6,732 nt of DNA from Actinomycetota bacterium (GCA_005884985.1 VAYK01000063.1:1-6732), one strand, 5' to 3'; positions 1 to 6,732 are shown, counted from the stretch's first letter. Notes: generated from the sequence alone by a model not told the origin. Made by a program: numbers and translations.

Positions 1-1
1 C

Positions 2-1531
2 GAATACATGGCCATCTGGCTCGGAATCACGCGCGTCGGCGGCGTCGTGGCCCTGCTCAACACGAATCTCGCCGGGCCCGCGCTCGCGCATTGCATCAAC
101 CTCGCCGCCCCCCGACATCTGATCGTGGCCGCGGAGCTCGTCGAACGGGTGACCGCCGTGCGGCCAGACCTCGCCGGCGCGCCGAAGATCTGGGTTCACG
201 GCGCCGGTCACGACCACTATCCACGGATCGACGACGAGATCGAACGGTACGGGGGCGACACGCGGCCGGAGGCCGAGCGCCGGGCCGTGACCATCGACGA
301 TCGCGCGCTCTACATCTACACCTCCGGCACCACCGGGCGGTCCAAGGCCGCCAAGGTCAGCCATGCGCGGGTGATGCAGTGGAGCCACTGGTTTGCCGGG
401 CTGATGGACGTTCGCTCGAGCGACCGCATGTACAACTGCCTCCCCATGTTTCACAGCGTCGGCGGCGTGCTCGCGACGGGCGCCGTCCTGGCGGGCGGCG
501 GCTCCGTCGTCATCCGCGAGAAATTCTCGGCCCGCCAGTTCTGGAGTGATGTCGTCGACTGGGACTGCACGCTCTTCCAGTACATCGGCGAGCTGTGCCG
601 GTACCTGCTGCATACCGAGCCGCACCCCCAAGAGACCGATCACCGGATCCGGATGGGTTGCGGCAACGGGCTGAGGCCGGACGTGTGGAACGCCTTCCAG
701 GAACGGTTTGCCATTCCGCACATCCTGGAGTTCTACGCCGCGACCGAGGGCAACGTCTCGCTCGTCAACGTGGAGGGCAAGCCCGGGGCCGTCGGCCGCA
801 TCCCGCCGTTCCTGGCCCACCGGTTTCCGGCGACTCTCGTGAAATACGACGCCGACGCGGGGGCGCCCCTGCGCGATGCGCGCGGACGGTGCGTGCGCTG
901 TGCGCCCGGCGAGGTGGGCGAAGCGATCGGCCAGCTTCCGGAGGACCAATCGAACGTCGGTCGCCGGTTCGAGGGCTACACGAACGAGGAAGCCTCGGAA
1001 GGGAAGATCCTGCGGGACGTCTTCGAACCGGGAGATTCCTGGTTCCGGACGGGCGACCTGATGCGCCGGGACGAGGACGGTTATTTCTATTTCGTCGATC
1101 GCATCGGCGACACCTTCCGCTGGAAGGGAGAGAACGTCGCCACCTCCGAAGTGGCGGAGGCGATTTGCGGGTTTCACGGAATCAAGGAGGCGAGCGTCTA
1201 CGGCGTGGCCATTCCGGGCACCGACGGCCGGGCCGGCATGGCCACCATCGTCGCCGACGATCGTCGACTGGACCTCGCCGCCTTCCGGGCGCACCTGGCC
1301 GACCGCCTGCCCGATCATGCGCGCCCGGTATTCCTGCGCGTCCGGGACGATCTGGCCGTGACCGCCACCTTCAAGCACACCAAGAGCGCCTTGGTGAGGG
1401 AAGGCTACGACCCGGCCGCGATCGGCGACGCACTCTATTTCAACGATCGTGAACGCGAGGCCTTCGTTCGCCTCGACAAGGCGCTCTATGAGCGCATTCA
1501 GAACGGCCAATTCCAGCGGGGGCTCCGATGA
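2..1531 (+). CDS. FATP-type long/very-long-chain acyl-CoA synthetase, 5' end missing
   Basis: This enzyme is expected to activate fatty acids to acyl-CoA through an acyl-adenylate, using ATP and CoA. The reading frame is open from the first bases: codons for Glu-Tyr precede the Met at 8, and EYMAIWLG fits the family's N-terminal part, so that Met is internal and roughly 100 residues lie upstream. Visible motifs are the AMP-binding P-loop YIYTSGTTG (311-337), the FYAATEGN motif near 733, the TGDL motif near 1049, and the signature DRIGDTFRWKGENVATSEV near 1096. That last motif is typical of the SLC27/FATP and bacterial FadD6-like branch. The C-terminal ATFKHTK segment (Lys codon 1373-1375) corresponds to the catalytic A10 lysine region, and the ending LYERIQNGQF is also family-like. 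The gene stops in an ATGA overlap with the next gene. Chain length of the substrate cannot be read from sequence. Family assignment is confident. Confidence 0.93.
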   Translation, partial: EYMAIWLGITRVGGVVALLNTNLAGPALAHCINLAAPRHLIVAAELVERVTAVRPDLAGAPKIWVHGAGHDHYPRIDDEIERYGGDTRPEAERRAVTIDDRALYIYTSGTTGRSKAAKVSHARVMQWSHWFAGLMDVRSSDRMYNCLPMFHSVGGVLATGAVLAGGGSVVIREKFSARQFWSDVVDWDCTLFQYIGELCRYLLHTEPHPQETDHRIRMGCGNGLRPDVWNAFQERFAIPHILEFYAATEGNVSLVNVEGKPGAVGRIPPFLAHRFPATLVKYDADAGAPLRDARGRCVRCAPGEVGEAIGQLPEDQSNVGRRFEGYTNEEASEGKILRDVFEPGDSWFRTGDLMRRDEDGYFYFVDRIGDTFRWKGENVATSEVAEAICGFHGIKEASVYGVAIPGTDGRAGMATIVADDRRLDLAAFRAHLADRLPDHARPVFLRVRDDLAVTATFKHTKSALVREGYDPAAIGDALYFNDREREAFVRLDKALYERIQNGQFQRGLR

Positions 1532-3393
1532 AACTCGCAGGCCAAAGATCGGCGCGCGGGGCGCCGGGCCTGTGTGTGCTTTGGCTCGGTCTGGCGGGCA
1601 GTCCGGCCGCTCCCGCCGCCATGAGCGTCACGCCCGCGGATCCCACCCTCTCGGCCGGGCAGACGCAGCAATTCACCGCGAGTGGGGCCGTGGCACCGAC
1701 CGGTGTGGGAGCGGGCGGCGAATACACGTGCGTGCGCCTTCCCGACGGGACCGCCCAGTGCGCAGGGCGGAACCAGTTCGGGCAGCACGGCAACGGGACC
1801 CTCGACGACTCCTCCGTTCTCGACCCCGTCAGCGGCATCACCACCGCGACGCGCGTCGCCGCCGGCGACGAGTACGCGTGCGCGCTTCTCGCGGACGGCA
1901 CGGCGAGGTGCTGGGGACTGGGTGAGTCGGGGCAGCGCGGCGACGGGAGCTTCGGAACCTTCACTCCCGGCGACGTTCCTGTTGCCGTGGGCGGCCTCGC
2001 CGGCGCCGTCTCTCTCGCGACCGGGTATGGCCACACGTGTGCGCTCCTCGCCGACGCCACCATGCGGTGCTGGGGCGAGAACCGCCAAGGGCAGCTCGGG
2101 AACGGGGCCACCGCCGATCCCGGTACCCCCTACCCGGTGGCCGTGAGCGGCATCACCGGCGCCACCGCCTTCACGACCGGCGCCTATCACACCTGCGCGC
2201 GGCTGGGGAACGGCGCGCTGAGTTGCTGGGGACGGAATGGCGACGGGCAGCTGGGCAACGGGACCTACGCGGACTCGTCCACGCCGGTGCCGGTCAGCGG
2301 CATCACCACGGCCGCCGCCGTCAGCGGCGGGGGCAGCCACACGTGCGCGGTGCTCAGCGACGGCACGGTGTCGTGCTGGGGGGATAACCGGTTCGGGCAA
2401 CTCGGTGACGGGACGACCTTCGGTCGGACGACATCGGTGCCGGTCAGCGGAATCACCGGCGCCGTGGCCGTCTCGGCCGGGTGGGGACACACCTGTGCGC
2501 TCCTGGGCGACGGTTCGGTCCAGTGCTGGGGGGATAACGAGTTCGGGCAACTCGGTGACGGGACAACCACCGCGCGGACGACACCGGTGCCGGTCGGCGC
2601 AGTCGCCGGCGCCGTCGCCATCACGGCCGGGTGGTGGCACCACACCTGCGCGCTCCTCGGGGACGGCACGGTGAAGTGCTGGGGGGCCAACGAGTGGGGC
2701 CAGCTCGGGAACGGGACGACGACACGCGCCCTCAGTCCCGTCACCATGAGCGGGACGGGAGTCACGTGGACGAGCAGCAACACCGCCGTCGCCACCATTG
2801 ATGCCACCGGGCGCGCAACGTGCGTGGGTGCGGGAACCACGGCCATCACGGCCACCGACGCCTCCGGGGCCAGCGCCAGCACGACGCTCACGGTCGTCGG
2901 CGACGTCACCCTGTCGGTTTTCCGGACGGGCGCCGGCACCGGCACCGTGACCTCCAGTCCGCCGGGCATCAATTGCGGTACGGATTGCTCCGAGGCGTAT
3001 GCGAGCGGGACGGTCGTGACCCTGACCGCGAGCGCCGCCAGCGATTCCGTTTTTGCCGGCTGGAGCGGATGCGACACCGTGTCCGGTGCGACGTGCACGG
3101 TGACCGTCGGTTCGGGCAGGACGGCCACCGCCACCTTCGACCTGAAGCGCTTCGTCCTCACCGTCGACAAGACGGGCCTCGTCGGCAGCCAGGCCAGCGT
3201 GACCTCCAGTCCGCCCGGGATCGATTGCGGCGCGGATTGCGCTGAAACGTACACGAGCGGCACGGTCGTGACCCTGACCGCGGGCCCCGGCCTCCTCTTC
3301 GGTAGCTGGAGTGGATGCGACTCGGTTTCGGGCACGACGTGCACCGTGACCATGAGCGCGACGAAGTCGGTCACCGCCGGCTTCATGCCCTAG
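1528..3393 (+). CDS. Exported RCC1-propeller protein nested in a split Big2 domain, with two C-terminal bacterial repeat domains
   Basis: A 621-residue protein with a probable signal peptide: basic N-region (K2, R7, R10), hydrophobic LCVLWLGLAG, and an A-P-A cleavage site near residue 30. Residues 32-58 (SVTPADPTLSAGQTQQFTAS) are the first strands of a Big2 Ig-like domain. Residues 60-409 hold seven RCC1 repeats of 50-53 residues with the core CWGxNxxGQLGxGT, enough for a seven-bladed propeller. Residues 412-457 (VTWTSSNTAVATIDATG onward) are the rest of the Big2 domain. Residues 460-538 and 540-621 are two InlB-B-like bacterial repeats (SSPPGI, GWSGCD or SWSGCD, TCTVT). Every RCC1 repeat carries a Cys-x9-Cys pair, consistent with disulfides outside the cytoplasm. 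The start overlaps the upstream stop (ATGA) and has a G-rich ribosome site at 1518-1522. A role in surface binding or adhesion is inference; no catalytic motif is visible. Bacterial RCC1 proteins are not expected to act as Ran exchange factors. Confidence 0.9.
   Translation: MKLAGQRSARGAPGLCVLWLGLAGSPAAPAAMSVTPADPTLSAGQTQQFTASGAVAPTGVGAGGEYTCVRLPDGTAQCAGRNQFGQHGNGTLDDSSVLDPVSGITTATRVAAGDEYACALLADGTARCWGLGESGQRGDGSFGTFTPGDVPVAVGGLAGAVSLATGYGHTCALLADATMRCWGENRQGQLGNGATADPGTPYPVAVSGITGATAFTTGAYHTCARLGNGALSCWGRNGDGQLGNGTYADSSTPVPVSGITTAAAVSGGGSHTCAVLSDGTVSCWGDNRFGQLGDGTTFGRTTSVPVSGITGAVAVSAGWGHTCALLGDGSVQCWGDNEFGQLGDGTTTARTTPVPVGAVAGAVAITAGWWHHTCALLGDGTVKCWGANEWGQLGNGTTTRALSPVTMSGTGVTWTSSNTAVATIDATGRATCVGAGTTAITATDASGASASTTLTVVGDVTLSVFRTGAGTGTVTSSPPGINCGTDCSEAYASGTVVTLTASAASDSVFAGWSGCDTVSGATCTVTVGSGRTATATFDLKRFVLTVDKTGLVGSQASVTSSPPGIDCGADCAETYTSGTVVTLTAGPGLLFGSWSGCDSVSGTTCTVTMSATKSVTAGFMP
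1705..2754 (+). repeat. Seven tandem RCC1 repeats
   Basis: Seven in-frame units of about 150 nt. The first Cys of each Cys-x9-Cys pair falls at residues 68, 118, 171, 223, 273, 323 and 374, giving spacings of 50, 53, 52, 50, 50 and 51. Units 4-6 are exactly 150 nt apart. Units 5 and 6 are also close at the DNA level: 2374-2414 and 2524-2564 match at 39 of 41 positions. Unit 1 is the most degenerate (CAGRNQFGQHGNG instead of CWGxNxxGQLGNG), and unit 2 also departs from the consensus (CWGLGESGQRGDG). Confidence 0.92.
2905..3390 (+). repeat. Two tandem bacterial repeat (InlB-B-like) domains
   Basis: Two copies of about 80 residues share the order SSPPGI-x-CG-x-DC, SGTVVTLTA, WSGCD-x-VSG-x-TCTVT and a closing Ala/Gly-Phe strand. 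Each has four Cys at equivalent places. A 21-nt stretch is identical between the copies at 3010-3030 and 3262-3282, an offset of 252 nt (84 codons). These modules are common at the C-terminus of bacterial surface proteins, usually as spacers or binding modules. No sorting signal (LPxTG, PEP-CTERM or a C-terminal helix) follows; the protein ends at Phe-Met-Pro. Confidence 0.8.
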
Positions 3394-3408
3394 AGGCGGC
3401 TTGCGGAC

Positions 3409-4791
3409 ATGGCATTCGATCAACTCCAGGGTGTCGTCGCCAGGCTCGAATCCAACATCGCGAGCGGCCCCATCGTCCCCACGGTGGGGCCGCAGGAGAT
3501 TCGCGACTACCTCGGCTCGCGCTATGACTTCTCGAAGCCGGTGGCGCTCGACGAGGTCACCGACGACGTCGAACGGATGATGCGGACATGGCAGGTGCAG
3601 GTCACCCATCCGCGCTACTTCGGCCTCTTCAACCCGAGCGTGACCCTCGCGTCGGTGATCGCGGACACGCTGGTCGCCATGTACAACCCGCAACTGGCGG
3701 CCTGGCGTACCTCGCCGGCGGCGAACGAGATCGAGCGTCACACCCTGGCCTGGCTGACGGCGAAGTTCGGCCTGCCCGCCGCCACCAGTGCGAGCTTCAC
3801 GACCGGCGGGGCGGAGGCGAACCTCTCGGCAGTGATCGTCGCGTTGACGCGCGCGTTCCCGGAGTACGGCGAGGCGGGCCTCAGGAGCCTGGCCGCGTCA
3901 CCGACCATCTACCTGACCCACGAAGCCCACTACTCGTTCAACAAGATCGCGCACATGACGGGGATCGGGCGCCGGGCGCTGCGCACGGTCGCCACCGACC
4001 GCGATCTCAGGATGGATCTCGGGGATCTGGCCCGGCGGGTGGCCGAGGATCGCCGTGACGGGCTCGCGCCGGTCATGGTGGTCGGTACGGCCGGGACGAC
4101 GGCTGCGGGCGCGATCGATCCCCTGCCCGATCTGGCTCGCTTCTGCCGGTCGGAGGAGCTCTGGTTCCACGTCGACGCGGCCTGGGGCGGCGCGGCCATC
4201 CTCTCCCCGCGGCTCCGCGCTCATCTCGCCGGCATCGACGCCGCCGACTCGGTCACGTGCGACGCGCACAAATGGTTCTCCGTACCGATGGGCGCCGGGA
4301 TGTTCTTCTGCCGGCATCCCGACGCGGTGGGCGAGGCGTTCCGCGCCCAGACCTCCTACATGCCGGGAAAGACGGCGGGTCCGGTCGTCGATCCCTACAC
4401 CACCTCGGTTCAGTGGTCGCGCCGGTTCATCGGCTTGAAGCTGTTCTGCGCCCTCGCGCACCACGGCGAATCCGGGTACGTCGAGATGATCGAGCACCAG
4501 GCGCGCATGGGTGACCTGCTGCGGGAGTCGGTCCAGCGTGCGGGGTGGCGCGTCGTCAACCGCACGCCGCTGCCGCTGGTGTGCTTCACCCGGGATGGCC
4601 TCGTGGCCACCGAATTCCTGGCCGCCCTCTACGAGCGCCAGATCGCCTGGATGTCGGAAGTCCGTCTGGGCGACCAGGCGCCGGTCCTGCGTGCGTGTGT
4701 CACCAGCTTCCGGACCCAGGAGTCCGACATCGAGTGGGTCGTGCGCGAGATGAGCCGGCTCGCCGAGCCCGAGCTGAAGGTCACGGCGTGA
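3409..4791 (+). CDS. Group II PLP-dependent amino-acid decarboxylase
   Basis: A 460-residue cytoplasmic enzyme of the pyridoxal-dependent decarboxylase family (DOPA/glutamate decarboxylase-like), full length for the group. Visible PLP residues are H174 in HEAHYS (ring stacking), D256 in HVDAAWGG (PLP ring nitrogen) and K288 in CDAHKWF (Schiff base). TTGGAEAN near residue 130 is the phosphate-side loop. Y330 in DPYTTSVQWSRRF lines up by motif with the mobile-loop Tyr of DOPA decarboxylase, where Tyr favours decarboxylation over aldehyde synthase chemistry; this alignment was done by eye. The ATG lies 15 bp after the upstream stop, with a GAGGCGG ribosome site at 3393-3399. The stop overlaps the metY GTG (GTGA), so the two PLP enzymes are probably translationally coupled. 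Substrate is not readable: aromatic amino acids, glutamate, aspartate or another amino acid are all possible. Related proteins are sometimes labelled aspartate aminotransferase family. Confidence 0.9.
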   Translation: MAFDQLQGVVARLESNIASGPIVPTVGPQEIRDYLGSRYDFSKPVALDEVTDDVERMMRTWQVQVTHPRYFGLFNPSVTLASVIADTLVAMYNPQLAAWRTSPAANEIERHTLAWLTAKFGLPAATSASFTTGGAEANLSAVIVALTRAFPEYGEAGLRSLAASPTIYLTHEAHYSFNKIAHMTGIGRRALRTVATDRDLRMDLGDLARRVAEDRRDGLAPVMVVGTAGTTAAGAIDPLPDLARFCRSEELWFHVDAAWGGAAILSPRLRAHLAGIDAADSVTCDAHKWFSVPMGAGMFFCRHPDAVGEAFRAQTSYMPGKTAGPVVDPYTTSVQWSRRFIGLKLFCALAHHGESGYVEMIEHQARMGDLLRESVQRAGWRVVNRTPLPLVCFTRDGLVATEFLAALYERQIAWMSEVRLGDQAPVLRACVTSFRTQESDIEWVVREMSRLAEPELKVTA

Positions 4792-6028
4792 AGAGCGAGA
4801 CGATCGCCATCCACGGCGGCTACGAGGTCGACCCCACGACCAAGGCCGTGGCCGTGCCCATCTACCAGACGGTCGCCTACGCGTTCGACAGCGCCGACCA
4901 TGGCGCGGCCCTGTTCAATCTCGAGGTCGAGGGATATCGCTACACCCGCATCGGCAACCCGACCACGGCGGTGCTGGAGCGGCGCGTGGCCGCCCTCGAG
5001 GGCGGCGTCGACGCGCTGTGCGTGAGCTCGGGCCAGGCCGCGGTCCACTATGCGACGCTCAACGTCACCGAGCTGGGCAGCAACATCGTTTCCGTTCCCC
5101 AACTCTACGGCACCACCCACACCCTGTTTGCCCACCTCCTGCCCGGTCAGGGAGTCACCGTCCGCTTCGCGGCCTCGGAGCGCCCCGACGCGATCGCGAA
5201 GCTCATCGACGACCGGACGCGGGCGGTCTACTGCGAAAGCGTCGGCAATCCCGCGGGAAACATCTGCGACATCGAGGCCCTGGCCGGCGTGGCCCACGAC
5301 CACGGGGTTCCCCTGATCGTCGACAACACCGTGGCCACCCCGATCCTGCTGCGGCCGATCGACTACGGGGCCGACGTCGTGGTGCATTCGCTGACCAAGT
5401 TCATGGGCGGGCATGGCACGACGCTGGGGGGGGCCATCGTCGACAGCGGCCGGTTCCCCTGGAAGGAGCACGCGCGGCGCTTCCCGATGTTCAGCCAGCC
5501 GGACCCGTCGTACCACGACATGGTCTACACCGACCATTACAAGGAGGCGGCGTACATCGGGCGCTGCCGCAGCGTGTACCAGCGGACGACGGGATCGGTG
5601 CTGTCGCCCCTCAGCGCGTTCCTGCTGCTGCAAGGCATCGAGACCGTCGCCTTGCGGATCGACCGCCACGTGGAGAACGGCCGGCGCGTGGCGGAGTGCC
5701 TGAGGAAGGATCCGCGCGTGGAGTGGGTCAACTACGCCGGATTCCCGGAGCACCCCTCTCACGGGCTCGCGCGGAAGTATCTCGGCGGCCGTGCCTGCTC
5801 TCTCCTCACCTTCGGGGTCAAGGGAGGGCTCGAGGGGGGCAAGAAGTTCTACGACGCGCTCGGGTTGATCAAGCGTCTCGTCAATCTGGGCGACGCCAAA
5901 TCATTGGCCTGCCATCCCGCGTCCACCACTCATCGACAGATGTCGGAGGACGAGCAACGGAGGGCCGGCGTGAGACCGGAAAGGCGCTCGAGGCGGCGCA
6001 GTCCGCTCGGCAAGGAGCAGTCCGATGA
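4788..6028 (+). CDS. metY: O-acetylhomoserine sulfhydrylase (MetY), 3' end disrupted by an apparent out-of-frame deletion
   Basis: This PLP enzyme makes homocysteine from O-acylhomoserine and sulfide. The GTG start at 4788 has a GAAGG ribosome site at 4776-4780 and overlaps the upstream stop. Family features in order are IHGGYE near the N-terminus, the phosphate-binding pair Y52/R54 in YRYTRIGNPT, SSGQAA, the PLP-stacking Tyr in PQLYGTTH, D179 in IVDNTVATP, and Schiff-base K204 in HSLTKFMGG. The MetY-type insert PDPSYHDMVY and HPASTTHRQ follow. Homology runs in one frame to about residue 398 (AGVRPE, ending near 5981). The segment that should follow, with the RLSVGIE-type motif and its carboxylate-binding Arg, is absent from all frames. 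The sequence resumes in another frame as KALEAAQSARQGAVR and a stop at 6026-6028, overlapping the metA ATG. The coordinates given are for the original gene extent. Read strictly in the GTG frame there is no stop before 6732. If the lesion is real, the gene is likely non-functional. Confidence 0.9.
5970..5990 (+). other. Frame-change/deletion junction in metY
   Basis: Upstream of about 5981 the MetY match is in the GTG frame (AGVRPE). Downstream, the codons from 5981 (KALEAAQ) read in the frame that reaches the stop at 6026-6028. Restoring the frame needs a missing length of 3n+1. The absent conserved segment is normally about 18-20 codons, so a loss of roughly 55-61 bp is inferred. The local sequence ccggaaaggcg would allow a short repeat at the break, but the original sequence is not visible. 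Confidence 0.75.
6012..6017 (+). promoter_or_regulatory. Ribosome binding site of metA (AAGGAG)
   Basis: AAGGAG with a 7-nt spacer to the ATG at 6025 is the best Shine-Dalgarno match in the window. It sits inside the last codons of metY and fixes the metA start. Because of it, metA can initiate on its own even though the damaged metY frame no longer terminates at the ATGA overlap. Confidence 0.8.
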
Positions 6029-6732
6029 GCACACACGCGCAATCCACCGGGCTCGGGGGGTCGGGAAGAGCGGAGCGCCTCCACCATGCGGCGGTGACCC
6101 CGCGGCATGGATCGAGCCCGACGCGCCTCGACATCGGGCTCGTCAACAACATGCCCGACGCGGCCCTGAAGGCCACGCAGCGCCAGTTTCTCGCCCTGCT
6201 CCGGGCGGCGGCCGACGGCCTCACCATCAAACTGACGCTCTACACGCTGCCCGAAGTGCCCCGAACCGATTTCGGGCGGGACGAGGTGAGCCGCTATTCG
6301 GACCTGAGCGATCTGTGGCAGAGTACCCACGACGGTCTCATCGTCACCGGAACGGAGCCGCGGGCGGCGGACCTCAAGGACGAGCCATACTGGGAAAGCC
6401 TGACCAGGGTCCTGGAATGGGCAGAAGACCACACGTACTCGACGATCCTGTCGTGCCTGGCCGCGCACGCCGGCATCCTCCACCTCGACGGAATCGAGCG
6501 GCGTCCGCTCGGCGACAAGCGCTTCGGCATCTTCGAGTGCGTGCGCGTCTCCGATCACCCGCTGACGGCTGCCGCTCCGAGCCATCTGCGGATGCCGCAA
6601 TCCCGGTGGAACGAGGTGCCCGAGGAAGCCTTGCTGGCCTGCGGCTATCGCGTGCTGACGCGGTCGGAGGGTGCGGGAGTCGACGCCTTCGTGAAGCAGA
6701 GGAAGAGCCTCTTCGTGTTCTTCCAGGGTCAC
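6025..6732 (+). CDS. metA: Homoserine O-acyltransferase (MetA family), 3' end beyond the window
   Basis: This enzyme transfers an acyl group (succinyl or acetyl) from CoA to homoserine, the first committed step of methionine synthesis. The first 236 residues are present. IGLVNNMPDAAL near residue 37, SDLWQSTHDGLIVTGTEP (95-112), YWESL, then C144 in LSCLAAHAG (the acyl-accepting Cys, equivalent to the Cys of CWGAQAG in E. coli MetA), RFGIFE, SRWNEVPEE and FFQGH follow the family order. H236, the last codon in the window, matches the catalytic His; the following Glu lies outside. The form resembles the shorter proteobacterial MetA branch (NNMPDAAL, SCLAAHA). The ATG overlaps the metY remnant's stop (ATGA) and has a strong AAGGAG site. 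By eye, R113 occupies the position where Gly or Glu is associated with succinyl or acetyl preference in studied MetA enzymes, so the acyl donor is undecided. Confidence 0.92.
   Translation, partial: MSTHAQSTGLGGSGRAERLHHAAVTPRHGSSPTRLDIGLVNNMPDAALKATQRQFLALLRAAADGLTIKLTLYTLPEVPRTDFGRDEVSRYSDLSDLWQSTHDGLIVTGTEPRAADLKDEPYWESLTRVLEWAEDHTYSTILSCLAAHAGILHLDGIERRPLGDKRFGIFECVRVSDHPLTAAAPSHLRMPQSRWNEVPEEALLACGYRVLTRSEGAGVDAFVKQRKSLFVFFQGH

Noticed and set aside
1705..2754. RCC1 repeats as a sign of transfer from a eukaryote
   Set aside because: RCC1-like propellers are widespread in bacterial secreted proteins, and the accompanying Big2 and bacterial repeat domains are bacterial. Base composition matches the neighbours.
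3394..3408. Terminator or promoter between the RCC1 gene and the decarboxylase
   Set aside because: The gap is only 15 bp, holds a ribosome site and shows no hairpin with a T-run.
1498..3741. Long minus-strand open frame of 747 codons opposite the RCC1 gene
   Set aside because: Its Arg/Gly/Ala/Pro-rich, repeat-like translation is the complement of a GC-rich repeat gene. It spans three real genes and matches no known family, while the + strand shows clear domains.
5426..5433. Run of eight G in metY as the frameshift cause or a phase-variation tract
   Set aside because: The conserved MetY sequence (TTLGGAIVDSG) reads correctly through the run and for another 180 codons, so no frame change occurs here. 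A single tract of this length in GC-rich DNA is weak evidence for phase variation.
5018..6028. Plus-strand frame of 336 codons inside metY
   Set aside because: It starts within the conserved MetY region and is Arg/Pro-rich there, so it is a shadow frame. Only its last 15 or so codons are meaningful, as the displaced MetY C-terminus.
5881..6732. Minus-strand open frame opposite metA
   Set aside because: The + strand carries conserved MetA motifs with a strong ribosome site. The minus translation shows no recognisable domain.
5982..6732. A genuine C-terminal extension or MetY-MetA fusion
   Set aside because: The extension is in a different frame from MetA and has the composition of an off-frame translation. 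MetA has its own start and ribosome site.

Overview
The window is a strongly GC-rich piece of a bacterial chromosome with G or C at most third codon positions. It is almost entirely coding on the + strand. Five genes run head to tail with junctions of ATGA, 15 bp, GTGA and ATGA, so they look like one co-transcribed unit. No promoter, terminator, tRNA, CRISPR array or mobile element is visible, and no gap exceeds 15 bp. Composition and gene types suit a high-GC soil or sediment bacterium (proteobacterial or a Rokubacteria/NC10-like lineage), but the sequence alone does not fix the taxon.

Layout: (1) 2-1531, a 5'-truncated acyl-CoA synthetase of the FATP/very-long-chain type. (2) 1528-3393, an exported protein in which a seven-repeat RCC1 propeller sits inside a split Big2 Ig-like domain, followed by two Cys-containing bacterial repeat domains. 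(3) 3409-4791, a group II PLP-dependent amino-acid decarboxylase of unknown substrate. (4) 4788-6028, metY (O-acetylhomoserine sulfhydrylase), starting at GTG. (5) 6025-6732, metA (homoserine O-acyltransferase), cut by the window end just after its catalytic His.

metY and metA together form the direct-sulfhydrylation route to homocysteine: MetA acylates homoserine and MetY replaces the acyl group with sulfide. The decarboxylase is translationally coupled to metY. The acyl-CoA synthetase and the exported propeller protein have no obvious link to methionine synthesis.

The most notable observation is damage to metY. Its frame matches the family through about residue 398 and then loses the conserved C-terminal segment that normally carries the RLSVGIE-type motif and its substrate-carboxylate-binding Arg. 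The last 15 or so codons and the stop survive in another frame. As the sequence stands, the metY frame has no stop and stays open across metA to the window end. This looks like a deletion of about 55-61 bp, either real or an assembly error. The second point of interest is the nested Big2/RCC1 architecture of the exported protein.
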